The notes under the pieces are model-generated. The model saw nothing but the letters and a program-made list of their open reading frames with translations, had not been told where the DNA came from and ran no database searches. This document shows positions 13,705 to 22,586 of a stretch of 33,242 nucleotides of DNA, one piece after another. The DNA is taken from the NCBI GenBank assembly GCA_910587865.1, contig CAJUNX010000045.1, positions 1 through 33,242 of the forward strand. Reading direction: 5' to 3'. The DNA is from an uncultured Roseburia sp. (GTDB lineage: Bacteria > Bacillota > Clostridia > Lachnospirales > Lachnospiraceae). Each line of letters starts with the position of its first letter. The first letter of the stretch is position 1. The translations under genes and the position numbers were made by a program.

Positions 13705-14217
13705 TCAGATTTCCGGGACAGTATAACCTTTTTTATCCAGTGCTTCTTCGATCTGGTCTAATATCTCCTCCGAATCGGCCTGCACGGTGTGATAGTGATA
13801 TCCTCCGGTGATGTTCATCAGCTCAGAGGATGTTCCGCTTCGGACATTTTCGATAAACTGCCTTACATCCGATGCGCAGAAAATGTTAAGCTTAGCCTCG
13901 ATTTTTCCGTACGCCTTATGCCAGACAAACACATCGACGACCATGCCGCCAAGTCCGGTAATCAGGGACAGCTCTTCCTCGGTCTGCTCTGTCGAGTGAC
14001 ATACCTTAAATATGCGTTCGACAAATGGCGTCTGACGGAGAATATATCCGTAATGTGTCGGAATAATCTCATATCCGGCGGCCTTCAAAACAGAGATATC
14101 CTGTACGATGATCTGCCTGGATACGCCGAACCGGCTGGCGAGCTTTACGCCCGGCACCGGGTTCTGCTCTGACATCAGAAACCGGATGAGTTCTTTTCTC
14201 CTGTCATCTGCCTTCAT
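13705..14217 (-). CDS. niaR: NiaR-type nicotinate-responsive repressor
   Basis: 170 residues. An N-terminal winged helix-turn-helix (about 5-60: R-R-K-E-L-I-R-F-L, V-S-R-Q-I-I-V-Q-D-I-S-V-L) is followed by the 3H domain (about 75-170), named for conserved histidines; candidates here are in V-C-H-S-T, V-W-H-K-A-Y-G and G-Y-H-Y-H-T-V. Proteins of this type bind nicotinic acid and repress NAD synthesis and niacin uptake genes. It is the last gene of nadA-nadB-nadC-niaR, 12 bases after nadC, so it would control its own operon through the palindrome at 17351-17380. Confidence 0.93.
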   Translation of the reverse strand: MKADDRRKELIRFLMSEQNPVPGVKLASRFGVSRQIIVQDISVLKAAGYEIIPTHYGYILRQTPFVERIFKVCHSTEQTEEELSLITGLGGMVVDVFVWHKAYGKIEAKLNIFCASDVRQFIENVRSGTSSELMNITGGYHYHTVQADSEEILDQIEEALDKKGYTVPEI

Positions 14218-14229
14218 GAATCCGCTCCT

Positions 14230-15081
14230 TTATACCGCGTGAAGATTTTTCAGCGAGAGATCTAAGATCGGGGAAGAATGAGTGAGAGCTCCGCTTGAAA
14301 TATAGTCTACACCGATATCGATGAGTTTTGCAACATTTTCTTTGGTGACGTTTCCGCTGCACTCGGTTTCGGCTCTGCCGGCGCACAGCCGGACCGCCTC
14401 TCGCATGTCCCCGACACTCATGTTGTCGAGCATGATGATGTCGGCGCCCGCGTCGAGCGCTTCTTTTAACATATCGAGATTTTCCACCTCCACCTCGATT
14501 TTTCGGACAAACGGAGCGTACTCTTTTGCCATGCGCACGGCTTCGCGGACACCGCCGGCGGCGCCGATGTGATTATCTTTTAAGAGGATTCCGTCGCTTA
14601 AATTGTATCTGTGATTATATCCGCCGCCCACGCGTACCGCATATTTTTCAAAAATGCGCATATTCGGGGTGGTCTTTCTGGTGTCGAGCAGCTTTGTCTT
14701 ACTCCCGGCCAGCAGATCGGCGATCCCGCGCGTATAGGTCGCGATCCCGCTCATACGCTGCAGAAAATTCAGCGCCGTGCGCTCTCCCGAGAGCAGGACG
14801 CGGATATCGCCGTGAAGTGTGCCGAGCAGTTCGCCTTCTGCCACGCGGTCTCCGTCCCGGCAGGAACAGATAAACTCCGTCTTCTCATCCAGCAGCTTAA
14901 ATACCCGTTCGAACACGGCAAGTCCCGCGATAACGCCGTCTTCCTTACAGAGCAGCTGCACCTCGCCGGTCTGCGCGTGGGGCATGACGGAATTTGTAGT
15001 GATATCCTCGCTGGTGATATCCTCACGCAGTGCGCTTACAATCAGCTCATCTGCATTCATTTTCATTGTGATGTGATCCAT
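14230..15081 (-). CDS. nadC: nicotinate-nucleotide pyrophosphorylase (carboxylating)
   Basis: 283 residues, family-typical length. It turns quinolinate and PRPP into nicotinate mononucleotide, CO2 and pyrophosphate, the third step of de novo NAD synthesis. Visible landmarks: E-D-I-T-S-E-D-I-T-T near the start, R-T-A-L-N-F-L-Q-R-M-S-G-I-A-T, D-T-R-K-T-T-P-N-M-R, the K-D-N-H-I loop, E-V-E-V-E-N-L and I-M-L-D-N-M. The start overlaps the end of nadB by 35 bases, and AAAGGAG lies upstream inside nadB, suggesting translational coupling. Confidence 0.96.
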   Translation of the reverse strand: MDHITMKMNADELIVSALREDITSEDITTNSVMPHAQTGEVQLLCKEDGVIAGLAVFERVFKLLDEKTEFICSCRDGDRVAEGELLGTLHGDIRVLLSGERTALNFLQRMSGIATYTRGIADLLAGSKTKLLDTRKTTPNMRIFEKYAVRVGGGYNHRYNLSDGILLKDNHIGAAGGVREAVRMAKEYAPFVRKIEVEVENLDMLKEALDAGADIIMLDNMSVGDMREAVRLCAGRAETECSGNVTKENVAKLIDIGVDYISSGALTHSSPILDLSLKNLHAV

Positions 15082-16348
15082 GACGTTTCTTCTCCTTTTC
15101 GATTGCTTCTAATACAAGTGTACGGTAAACGGCTTCACAGCCGTCGTAGCGTGCCGCGTCGATGGCAGGCTCAGGCAGTTCGTCTGACTTATTGTAATAG
15201 GAAGTGATATGTTCTGCGGCGCGTTTTGCAAAGACCAGACTCTCGAGCAGCGAATTACTTGCCAAACGGTTGCGGCCGTGTACACCGTTGCAGGCAGTTT
15301 CGCCGACTGCGTACAGCCGTTCCATAGAGGTTCTGCTGTACCGGTCGACATCGATTCCGCCCATAAAGTAATGCTGTGAGGGGACGACCGGGATGGGGTC
15401 TCTGGTGATATCGTAGCCCTCTTTTCGGCAGTGCTCGTAAATGTGCGGAAAATGTGAACGGATCTGATCTTCCGGGATCGGGGCCAGCGAGAGCCACACA
15501 TGTTTTGAGCCTTCCTTTTTCATTTCCTCAAAAATTGCGTTTGCGACGACATCCCGCGGCAGCAGCTCATTGACAAACCGCTCGCCTTTGGAGTTGAGCA
15601 GAACGGCTCCCTCGCCGCGCACCGACTCGGAGATTAAAAATTCCCGCCCGTCTTTTTCCGTGCTGAGCGTGGTCGGATGAATCTGAATATAGTCGATGTG
15701 CTGCAGCCGGATGCCGTATGTTAAAGCGAGCGCCAGCGCATCCCCGGTGAGGTGGCGGTAATTCGTGGAATGCGGAAAAAGCCCGCCGATGCCGCCTGTT
15801 GCGAGCACGGTATAGTCCGCCTGTATACAGGTATAGCTGCCTTTTGCATCACGGCCGATGATGCCGCGGCAGAGATTGTCCCGAACGATCAGATCCACCA
15901 TCGTGAAATGCTCGGTCAGCGTGATATTTTTCCGCGTCTCTGCGGCATTCAAAAGATGCGATGTGATCTCTTTTCCGGTTTCATCCTCGTGGAAGAGAAT
16001 GCGTGGCCTTGAGTGTGCGCCCTCACGGGTATAGATGAATTCTTCACCGTTTTTTTCGAAACGGACGCCAAGGGAGACGAGATCTGCGATAATGTTCTGG
16101 GATGAGCGGATCATGATGTCGACCGAATCGGGATTGTTTTCGTAATGTCCGGCACGCATCGTATCCTCGTAAAAAGCATCATAATCGTTCTCGTCGCGCA
16201 GGACACAGATTCCGCCCTGTGCGAGTTGGGAATCGCTTTTTGACGCCGTATCTTTTGTCACAATGACAATTCTTTTTTCTGCCGGCAGATTCAGCGCACA
16301 GTAAAGTCCCGCGACGCCGCTGCCGACGATTAAGATATCCGTTTTCAT
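15047..16348 (-). CDS. nadB: L-aspartate oxidase
   Basis: 433 residues. A flavoprotein that oxidises L-aspartate to iminoaspartate, the substrate of NadA. The FAD-binding G-S-G-V-A-G-L-Y-C-A motif is at the N terminus; S-Q-L-A-Q-G-G-I-C, H-S-R-P-R-I-L, A-T-G-G-I-G-G-L-F, H-P-T-T-L and N-R-L-A-S-N-S-L-L-E follow. It is about 100 residues shorter than the E. coli enzyme and lacks most of the C-terminal helical domain, as seen in several Clostridia. In oxygen-free cells fumarate is the likely electron acceptor (family knowledge). ATGA overlaps the nadA stop. Confidence 0.95.
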   Translation of the reverse strand: MKTDILIVGSGVAGLYCALNLPAEKRIVIVTKDTASKSDSQLAQGGICVLRDENDYDAFYEDTMRAGHYENNPDSVDIMIRSSQNIIADLVSLGVRFEKNGEEFIYTREGAHSRPRILFHEDETGKEITSHLLNAAETRKNITLTEHFTMVDLIVRDNLCRGIIGRDAKGSYTCIQADYTVLATGGIGGLFPHSTNYRHLTGDALALALTYGIRLQHIDYIQIHPTTLSTEKDGREFLISESVRGEGAVLLNSKGERFVNELLPRDVVANAIFEEMKKEGSKHVWLSLAPIPEDQIRSHFPHIYEHCRKEGYDITRDPIPVVPSQHYFMGGIDVDRYSRTSMERLYAVGETACNGVHGRNRLASNSLLESLVFAKRAAEHITSYYNKSDELPEPAIDAARYDGCEAVYRTLVLEAIEKEKKRHGSHHNENECR

Positions 16349-17298
16349 AATCTGCCTTCCGTGGAGGATGTGTGCGTGGCAGGTGAGACACTGTCCGCTG
16401 TCTGCAGCATGCGCTCAAGCGGAAACAGGGCCTGCCGGCGCACGTCATCGCTGATCATAACAACCTGATCCTCATTTTTGAGTACGTCCCATATGCGCTC
16501 TAAGGTGTTTAATTTCATATCCGGGCAGCAGGGATGCGGATCCGGAAAATAAAAGTGCCTGCCCGGATGACCGGACTGCAGTTCAAATAAGACGCCCTCC
16601 TCGGTGCACACGATAAATTCGCAGCAATCGGATGCGCCGGCATAGCGGATGATGTCTGCGGTGCTGCCGATGTAGTCGGACAGGGCAAGAACATCACTCT
16701 CACATTCGGGATGCGAGAGCACGAGAGCATCCGGGTGTCTCTCTTTTTCGGTGCGGACCTGTACGGCCGTGATTTTTGCGTGGATCGGGCAGCAGCCGTC
16801 ATTTAAGATGACATTCTTTTCGGGAACCTGTGCGGCCACATAGCTGCCGAGGTGGCGGTCCGGGATAAAGAAAATATTGTGATTCGGGAGCGCCTTTATG
16901 ATGTTTACCGCATTTGAGGATGTGACGCAGACATCGCTCTGGCATTTGAGCTCTGCTGTCGAATTGATATAGCAGACGACAGCGAGGTCTTCGTACCGGC
17001 GGCGCATCTCCTCAATCAGGCCCGGTTTTACCATGTGCGCCATCGGGCAGTCCGCGGTTAAATCCGGCATCAGCACCTTTTTGCCGGGATTGAGGATCTT
17101 CGCACTCTCGCCCATAAAGGACACGCCGCAGAAGACGATGATGTCCGCGGTGCTTAATCTGGCGATTTTGGCGAGATAAAAAGAATCACCCACATAGTCG
17201 GCGATTTCCTGAACCGCATCCGGGGTGTAATAATGAGCGAGAATCACGGCATTCTTTTCTGCCTTTAATTGCCGGATCTGATTTTTTATTGTCTGCAT
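16345..17298 (-). CDS. nadA: quinolinate synthase
   Basis: 317 residues from ATG 17298, set by GGGAG six bases upstream; the TTG at 17313 would precede that site. NadA condenses iminoaspartate with dihydroxyacetone phosphate to quinolinate using a [4Fe-4S] cluster. Landmarks: L-A-H-Y-Y in the first strand, D-Y-V-G-D-S-F, F-C-G-V-S-F-M-G-E-S with the first cluster Cys, P-D-R-H-L-G, S-H-P-E-C, and the C-terminal P-C-C-P-D-M region. First gene of the operon, led by a full-consensus promoter with an operator over it. Confidence 0.96.
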   Translation of the reverse strand: MQTIKNQIRQLKAEKNAVILAHYYTPDAVQEIADYVGDSFYLAKIARLSTADIIVFCGVSFMGESAKILNPGKKVLMPDLTADCPMAHMVKPGLIEEMRRRYEDLAVVCYINSTAELKCQSDVCVTSSNAVNIIKALPNHNIFFIPDRHLGSYVAAQVPEKNVILNDGCCPIHAKITAVQVRTEKERHPDALVLSHPECESDVLALSDYIGSTADIIRYAGASDCCEFIVCTEEGVLFELQSGHPGRHFYFPDPHPCCPDMKLNTLERIWDVLKNEDQVVMISDDVRRQALFPLERMLQTADSVSPATHTSSTEGRL

Positions 17299-17337
17299 TT
17301 CTGTCTCCCACAATGATTTATAGTAGATAACGAGTTC

Positions 17338-17366
17338 ATTATAGACTGCGGCTTTACATCTGTCAA
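17338..17366 (-). promoter_or_regulatory. consensus promoter of the nad operon
   Basis: Minus strand TTGACA (17361-17366), 17-base spacer, TATAAT (17338-17343): every hexamer base fits consensus. Repression must therefore do the regulating, consistent with the overlapping operator. Confidence 0.92.
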
Positions 17367-17380
17367 GTTATGTGTAAAGC
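17351..17380. promoter_or_regulatory. NiaR-type operator over the nad promoter
   Basis: Inverted repeat GCTTTACA (17351-17358) and TGTAAAGC (17373-17380), 14 bases apart, covering the -35 hexamer at 17361-17366. Position and presence of niaR in the operon support this as its binding site; I did not match it to a stored consensus. Confidence 0.8.
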
Positions 17381-17478
17381 GGGCAAAAGGACGAACGGTG
17401 TTTTGCAGAGATTCTGTGAAGTATTCGGATATCATAAATTGTAATTTTATGAATATTTTATAAATAGTTCACACAATA

Positions 17479-17505
17479 TTAGCACTCGCCACTTGACAGT
17501 GCTAA
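17479..17505. promoter_or_regulatory. CIRCE element (HrcA operator)
   Basis: TTAGCACTC (17479-17487), nine bases, CAGTGCTAA (17497-17505). The known CIRCE is TTAGCACTC-N9-GAGTGCTAA, so there is a single mismatch, in the first base of the right arm, which also serves the -35 TTGACA. Confidence 0.93.
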
Positions 17506-17521
17506 CAAAAAGGTGTATAAC
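17493..17521 (+). promoter_or_regulatory. promoter of hsp20
   Basis: TTGACA (17493-17498), 17-base spacer, TATAAC (17516-17521). The right CIRCE arm overlaps the -35, so HrcA bound there would block polymerase. Confidence 0.88.
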
Positions 17522-17623
17522 AGAATTACCGAATAGGAAATGGCCTGTGAGGAGAAACTATTAACAGTAACCGCGATGCAGCCAGTCTGCATCCGGCACA
17601 TGATAAGAAAGAAGGTATCTATT

Positions 17624-18064
17624 ATGTTAAGACCAAGTATATTCAACGACAACTTTACAGACAGCTTATTTGACAACTTTTTCGGCGATATGTTCCTGCC
17701 GGCGCAGCATATGCGCACAGCCAGCGCGATGACTACGGATATCCGCGAACTGCCGGATTCCTATCTGATCGATATGGAGCTCCCGGGATTTTCCAAAGAG
17801 CATGTGAAAGCGGAATTAAAGGACGGCTACATGACGATCACTGCCGCCCGCAGCGAGAAAAAGGACGAGGAGGACGAGAAAGGCAGATACGTGCGCAAAG
17901 AGCGTTACTCCGGCAGCTACAGCAGAAGCTTTTATGTCGGCGAGGCCGTGACGGAGAAGGATATTCAGGCAAAGTTTACGGACGGGATTCTGACGGTCAC
18001 GGTTCCGAAAAAGGAGCCGGCGCCGCAGGCGGAACAGAAGAGATATATTGCCATTGAAGGCTGA
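17624..18064 (+). CDS. small heat-shock protein, Hsp20/alpha-crystallin family
   Basis: 146 residues from ATG 17624, with AGAAGG upstream. An N-terminal Phe-rich arm (F-N-D-N-F-T-D-S-L-F-D-N-F-F) is followed by the alpha-crystallin beta-sandwich (about 40-130; E-L-P-G-F, L-K-D-G-Y-M-T-I-T-A, F-x-D-G-I-L-T-V-T-V-P-K) and a short tail. Such proteins form oligomers that hold unfolding proteins without ATP. Transcription is from a CIRCE-controlled promoter about 100 bases upstream, so HrcA probably regulates it together with the chaperonin genes. A strong terminator follows at 18109-18145. Confidence 0.94.
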   Translation: MLRPSIFNDNFTDSLFDNFFGDMFLPAQHMRTASAMTTDIRELPDSYLIDMELPGFSKEHVKAELKDGYMTITAARSEKKDEEDEKGRYVRKERYSGSYSRSFYVGEAVTEKDIQAKFTDGILTVTVPKKEPAPQAEQKRYIAIEG

Positions 18065-18108
18065 TGATACGGGACGGACGGCGTCTTTTTTCGCGAACCG
18101 GCTGATGA

Positions 18109-18145
18109 ATCAAAAAAAGTGCGTGATGAGCGCACTTTTTTTGAT
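18109..18145. terminator. intrinsic terminator after hsp20
   Basis: Perfect 15-base-pair stem 18109-18123 with 18131-18145 (GTGCG/CGCAC core with A and T tracts), 7-base loop. Confidence 0.92.
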
Positions 18146-18246
18146 AAAGTCATTTCCATTTGCTTCAAAATGGAGTAGAATGTGGCAGAGGGAAAAAGAA
18201 ACTTTGTGGGGGCGCAAAAGAGATGTTTAGAAACAAAGGAAGAGCA

Positions 18247-19089
18247 ATGCGGGTATTCGAGGAATATGCCGTGCTGACAGTGGCAACACTGATACTGGTG
18301 ACTGGGGTTTACGCGTTTAAATTTCCCAACAATTTTTCGTTCGGCGGCGTGACGGGTCTTGCGATCGTTTTAAGCGCAGTGATTCCGGTCTCCGCGGGGA
18401 CGATCACCTTTGTCATCAACATGCTGCTGCTTGTGGTGGGTTTTATGTTTCTGGGGCGTGGCTTTGGGGTGAAGACCGTGTATGTAAGCGTTCTGACATC
18501 GGCAGGCTTAAGTCTTGCGGAGATACTCTTTCCGATGCGGCAGCCGCTGACATCGCAGCCGGTGCTTGAGCTGATGTATGCGATTGTGCTGCCGGCGTTT
18601 TCTTCCGCGATCCTGTTTAATATCGGCGCATCAGGCGGCGGGACCGATATCATCGCGATGATCCTGAAGAAGTATTCAAAGCTGGATATCGGAGTATCGT
18701 TGTTTCTCGTGGACCTTGGCATTGTGATTGCATCGTGCTTTGTGTTTGATACGACGACGGGCCTGTTTTCCATGGCAGGTCTGCTGGCGAAGTCGCTGGT
18801 TGTGGATAATGTGATCGAGAGCATCAACCTGTGCAAATATTTTACGATTATCTGCAATGAACCGGAGCCGATCTGCGAGTTTATCACAAAGAAGCTCAAC
18901 CGGAGCGCTACGGTTTACACCGCGGAGGGCGCGTACGGACATAACAAAAAGACGATTGTAATCACGATTATGAAACGGAATCAGGCGGTAGAATTACGTA
19001 ACTTTATCCGGCTCAACCAGCCGACAGCGTTTATTGCGATTACGAACAGCAGCGAGATCATCGGAAAAGGGTTCCGGGGATTTCATTAA
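18247..19089 (+). CDS. YitT-family membrane protein
   Basis: 280 residues from ATG 18247, with AAAGGA six bases upstream; an in-frame ATG at 18223 (eight residues more) is possible but has a weaker site. Five or six membrane segments occupy about 8-185: N-terminal helix, F-P-N-N-F-S-F-G-G-V-T-G, then hydrophobic helices to about 180 with G-A-S-G-G-G-T-D-I-I between. The cytoplasmic C-terminal part (about 195-280) matches the DUF2179 domain that ends YitT proteins (N-R-S-A-T-V-Y-T-A-E-G-A-Y...K-T-I-V-I-T-I). Transport is suspected for the family but the substrate is unproven. It is followed after 11 bases by another membrane protein gene, probably one transcript. Confidence 0.9.
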   Translation: MRVFEEYAVLTVATLILVTGVYAFKFPNNFSFGGVTGLAIVLSAVIPVSAGTITFVINMLLLVVGFMFLGRGFGVKTVYVSVLTSAGLSLAEILFPMRQPLTSQPVLELMYAIVLPAFSSAILFNIGASGGGTDIIAMILKKYSKLDIGVSLFLVDLGIVIASCFVFDTTTGLFSMAGLLAKSLVVDNVIESINLCKYFTIICNEPEPICEFITKKLNRSATVYTAEGAYGHNKKTIVITIMKRNQAVELRNFIRLNQPTAFIAITNSSEIIGKGFRGFH

Positions 19090-19100
19090 GGAGAGAAAAT

Positions 19101-20708
19101 ATGCTGATTAGTATTCTGGTAACTTTGGTATTTGGAGCGCTTTATTTTTATATTAAGCTTCCGGCGATCAATCTGCACGCGACAGAATGTTACACGTTTG
19201 TGTTTCTGACCTGTGCGGTGTACTGTGTCTGTAATCTGGTGGTGACCGGATTTAAGGCGTCCGGTGTGAAAGATTATCTGAAGCATCTGATAAAAAAATG
19301 CACGGTTCCGGTTGTGATTGCAGCGGCGCTGCTTGTGACGGGTGTTGTGGGCGCGATCGCCGGAAACGTGTTTTTCCGGGCGAAAACCTACGCAAAGCTG
19401 CTTCCGATCGAGGCCGGTGACTTTGCAGCGGAGGTGGAGGAGATCCGCTGGGATCAGATTCCGATGTTAGATGAAGATTCCGCCAATACGCTTGCAAATA
19501 AAAAGATGGGGGAACTCTCGGATTTGGTATCGCAGTTTGAGGTGGATGATTCCTCCGCACAGATCAATTATCAGGATCGTCCGGTGCGGGCGACTTTTCT
19601 GAATTACGGCGGCATCATCAAGTGGTGGAACAACCGGGGAGAGGGGATTCCCGCGTATCTTCTGATCGATATGGTGACGCAGGAGGTGACGGTACAGAGG
19701 ATGGAGCAGGGGATGAAATATTCGCCGTCCGAGCTGTTTAACCGGAATATTTACCGCTATCTGCGTTTCCGTTATCCGACAAAGATGTTTTATGACGTAA
19801 ATTTTGAAGTGGACGATGAGGGTGTGCCGTACTGGTGTGCGACGACAGTGACAAATACGATCGGACTGTTCGGCGGTACGGATGTCACAGGGGCGGTGCT
19901 GGTAAATGCACAGACCGGCGAGAGTCAGTACTATCCGATCGGGGATGTGCCTTCCTGGGTGGACCGTGTCTGCAGCGCCCGCCTGATCATGGAGCAGTAT
20001 GACTATTACGGCCTCTATCAGGGAGGCTTCTGGAACTCGGTACTCGGACAGAGCGGCTGTACGAAATCAACCAGCGGTTACAATTATATTGCCATGGATG
20101 ACGATGTATGGGTGTACACGGGAGTGACATCAGTGGGGGGAGACGAGAGTAATCTCGGATTTATCCTCGTGAACCAGCGGACGAAAATGGCGCGGTATTA
20201 CCCGTGCGCGGGTGCGAATGAGCGGTCCGGCATGAATTCCGCACAGGGAGCCGTTCAGCAGTACAGCTATCAGGCGACGTTCCCGATCCTGTTGAATATC
20301 GGCAATGAGCCGACCTACTTTATGGCGTTAAAGGACGCTTCCCAGCTGGTAAAAATGTACGCGATGGTCAATGTCAGTCAGTATCAGATCGTATCGACCG
20401 GGATGACGGTGGAGGAGTGTCAGGAAAATTACGCACAGCAGCTGCTGAAAAACGGGATTTCGGAGGTAGAGACACAGCCGGCGGCGGATGAGGCCGAGAT
20501 CTCCGGAAGAGTGGTGGAGATCCGCTCGTCGGTGATGGACGGCGATACCTGGTACTTTATCCGGCTGGATGATCAGCAGATTTACTATCTGATTAACGGG
20601 CGCGATTATCCCGTCGCGGCGATTTTAAATGTGGAGGATAAGGTGACGATTCGTTTTGAACAGGGGGAGGATGAGATTCTGACCGGAATTTCACTGGAGA
20701 GGAAATAA
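19101..20708 (+). CDS. large membrane-anchored extracytoplasmic protein, function unknown
   Basis: 535 residues with AAGGAGAG before the ATG. Three hydrophobic helices lie in the first 95 residues (about 1-18, 30-50, 69-92), then a long soluble part that should be outside the membrane if the third helix exits. It has tryptophan- and tyrosine-rich motifs (K-W-W-N-N-R-G-E-G, F-R-Y-P-T-K-M-F-Y-D, G-L-F-G-G-T-D-V, P-S-W-V-D-R-V) and a separate C-terminal beta domain from about 460 (I-S-G-R-V-V-E-I-R-S-S...V-T-I-R-F) that looks like a small OB-type barrel. I do not recognise the family with confidence. It lies between yitT and a UDP-sugar pyrophosphorylase gene on one strand with short gaps, so a cell-envelope role is possible. 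Confidence 0.8.
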   Translation: MLISILVTLVFGALYFYIKLPAINLHATECYTFVFLTCAVYCVCNLVVTGFKASGVKDYLKHLIKKCTVPVVIAAALLVTGVVGAIAGNVFFRAKTYAKLLPIEAGDFAAEVEEIRWDQIPMLDEDSANTLANKKMGELSDLVSQFEVDDSSAQINYQDRPVRATFLNYGGIIKWWNNRGEGIPAYLLIDMVTQEVTVQRMEQGMKYSPSELFNRNIYRYLRFRYPTKMFYDVNFEVDDEGVPYWCATTVTNTIGLFGGTDVTGAVLVNAQTGESQYYPIGDVPSWVDRVCSARLIMEQYDYYGLYQGGFWNSVLGQSGCTKSTSGYNYIAMDDDVWVYTGVTSVGGDESNLGFILVNQRTKMARYYPCAGANERSGMNSAQGAVQQYSYQATFPILLNIGNEPTYFMALKDASQLVKMYAMVNVSQYQIVSTGMTVEECQENYAQQLLKNGISEVETQPAADEAEISGRVVEIRSSVMDGDTWYFIRLDDQQIYYLINGRDYPVAAILNVEDKVTIRFEQGEDEILTGISLERK

Positions 20709-20742
20709 ACGGAAGATGAGAGGAGAAGGACGGAGGCATCGG

Positions 20743-21951
20743 ATGAAGATTTGGGAAGAGGAGAAGCAGAGTTATATCCGCGCGGCGATGGAGCGCAATT
20801 CCGCAGAGGAAAACAGACGGCTGAAAGAGGAGCTTGATGCGGTCGACTGGTCTGTACTGGAGCATATATATAGGAAGGAAACCGTCAACGAGCGCGGCGT
20901 GTTTGCGCCGTTGTCGGCGGTGGAGCGCGCGGAGATCGAGTCGCGGCGGGAGGAGTTTCTCGCACTTGGCACGGACGCGGTGCGGGCAGGGAAGGTCGGA
21001 GCCGTACTGCTCGCAGGGGGCCAGGGGACGCGCCTGGGACTGGACCGTCCGAAGGGCACGTTAAATATCGGGATCAGCCGGGAGTTATACCTGTTTGAGC
21101 AGCTGATCTGCAATTTAAAAGAGGTGACGGACGCGGCCGGCGCATTTGTACCGCTCTATATCATGACGAGCCACATCAACGATCATGACACGCAGGAGTT
21201 TTTTGCGGAGCATGCATATTTCGGTTATCCGAAGGAGTATGTGAAATTTTTCACACAGGAGCTGGAGCCGGCCTGCGACTATGAGGGACGGGTCTACATG
21301 GAATCCGCGACAAAGCCGGCGATGTCACCGAACGGTAACGGGGGATGGTTTGGTTCTATGGTAAAAGCAGGACTGCTTGCGGATCTGAAAGAAAAGGGGA
21401 TCGAGTGGATCAATGTGTTTGCCGTGGATAACTGCCTGCAGCGCATCGCGGATCCGCTGTTTGTCGGGGCGACGATTGCCTACGGCTGTCAGAGCGGTGC
21501 GAAGGTGGTAAAGAAGGCTGCGCCGGACGAGAAGATCGGCGTACTCTGTACGGAGGACGGCAGACCCTCGATTGCGGAGTACTATGAGATGACGGAGGAG
21601 ATGGCGACCGCACGGAAAGAAAACGGCGATCTGCTCTACGGCTACGGAGTGATTTTAAATTATCTGTTTTCGGAAGAAAAGCTCGAGGAGATCGCGGATG
21701 CGCGCATGCCGGTACATGTGGTGGAAAAAAAGATCCCGTATCTGGATACCGATGGCAGCCATGCAAAACCGGATGCGCCCAACGGGTATAAGTTCGAGAC
21801 ACTGGTGCTTGATATGGTGCACATGATGGATGACTGTGTGCCGTTTGAGGTGGAGCGTGAGCGGGAGTTCGCGCCGATTAAAAATCTGCACGGCGTGGAC
21901 TCCCTGGATACGGCGCGGGAGCTGCTGGCCGGCTGCGGGATTGCGCTGTAG
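20743..21951 (+). CDS. UDPGP type 1 family UDP-sugar / UDP-GlcNAc pyrophosphorylase
   Basis: 402 residues from ATG 20743 (GGAGG at 20732-20736); the in-frame ATG at 20716 lacks a site. The nucleotide-binding signature A-G-G-Q-G-T-R-L-G...R-P-K-G is at about 94-108, followed by M-T-S-H-I-N, F-F-T-Q, S-P-N-G-N-G-G-W, F-A-V-D-N, and Y-K-F-E-T-L-V-L-D. This is the eukaryote-like UDPGP type 1 fold, distinct from bacterial GalU and GlmU. It should form a UDP-sugar (GlcNAc, GalNAc or glucose) from UTP and sugar-1-phosphate; which one cannot be told here. The product would feed glycan or wall synthesis. The gene starts 35 bases after the upstream membrane-protein gene and is followed 10 bases later by a DUF3793 gene. 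Confidence 0.9.
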   Translation: MKIWEEEKQSYIRAAMERNSAEENRRLKEELDAVDWSVLEHIYRKETVNERGVFAPLSAVERAEIESRREEFLALGTDAVRAGKVGAVLLAGGQGTRLGLDRPKGTLNIGISRELYLFEQLICNLKEVTDAAGAFVPLYIMTSHINDHDTQEFFAEHAYFGYPKEYVKFFTQELEPACDYEGRVYMESATKPAMSPNGNGGWFGSMVKAGLLADLKEKGIEWINVFAVDNCLQRIADPLFVGATIAYGCQSGAKVVKKAAPDEKIGVLCTEDGRPSIAEYYEMTEEMATARKENGDLLYGYGVILNYLFSEEKLEEIADARMPVHVVEKKIPYLDTDGSHAKPDAPNGYKFETLVLDMVHMMDDCVPFEVEREREFAPIKNLHGVDSLDTARELLAGCGIAL

Positions 21952-21960
21952 GGGATCGCG

Positions 21961-22548
21961 ATGAATCAGGATGCCTGGAAGCTGTTATGCGAGTTAAACC
22001 GTGTCCGGCCCGACGGTCTGACCGGCCGGATCGCGCTGCAGTGCGCGCCGCTTCTTGTCGGAATGAAGCCGTCGAATCTTCTGACGGCAGCGTGCGGCTG
22101 CCTGGCGGAGGTGAAACGGCGGCTTTGGAATACGGATATTGCAGTGCAGCCGCTCTACACGGACGAACGTCAGACCGTCTTATTTCTCTGCCGGGAGGAA
22201 GAGGTGACGGCATATCTGCACAGACCCGCAGTGGCGGAGGCCATGAGCGGATTCGGATATCATGTTCTCTGGATGGAAGCAGTGCTGGAGCGTCTGCGTA
22301 CCCGCTACGGCGATTATATGCGGACGAGGAAGACGTTTCCGCATGAACTCGGTCTGCTGCTGGGATATCCGGTGGGGGATGTGCTTGGATTTGTGAAGAA
22401 TCACGGCGAACATTATCTGTACAACGGATACTGGAAGGTATACGGGGATGTGCAAAAGGCGAAAGAAACCTTTGCCGCCTATGCAAAAGCGGAGGAGTGG
22501 CTGCTGCGTCTTGTTGCGGCCAGGACGGCGTCAGGGCGGAAACCATGA
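21961..22548 (+). CDS. DUF3793-like protein
   Basis: 195 residues, starting 10 bases after the UDPGP gene with a short GGGG site. The central and C-terminal parts carry the hallmark of a family I remember as DUF3793: H-E-L-G-L-L-L-G-Y-P-V-G-D-V-L-G-F-V-K-N followed by G-Y-W-K-V-Y-G-D-V, with a Cys/Leu-rich N-terminal half. Some relatives lie beside radical or heme genes, but function is unknown. No signal peptide or membrane segment. It is the last gene of the yitT-to-DUF3793 run and converges on marR. Confidence 0.75.
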   Translation: MNQDAWKLLCELNRVRPDGLTGRIALQCAPLLVGMKPSNLLTAACGCLAEVKRRLWNTDIAVQPLYTDERQTVLFLCREEEVTAYLHRPAVAEAMSGFGYHVLWMEAVLERLRTRYGDYMRTRKTFPHELGLLLGYPVGDVLGFVKNHGEHYLYNGYWKVYGDVQKAKETFAAYAKAEEWLLRLVAARTASGRKP

Positions 22549-22586
22549 GCGTCTGTGCGGAAAAGAGCTTCGGTCAGGCACCGCGT

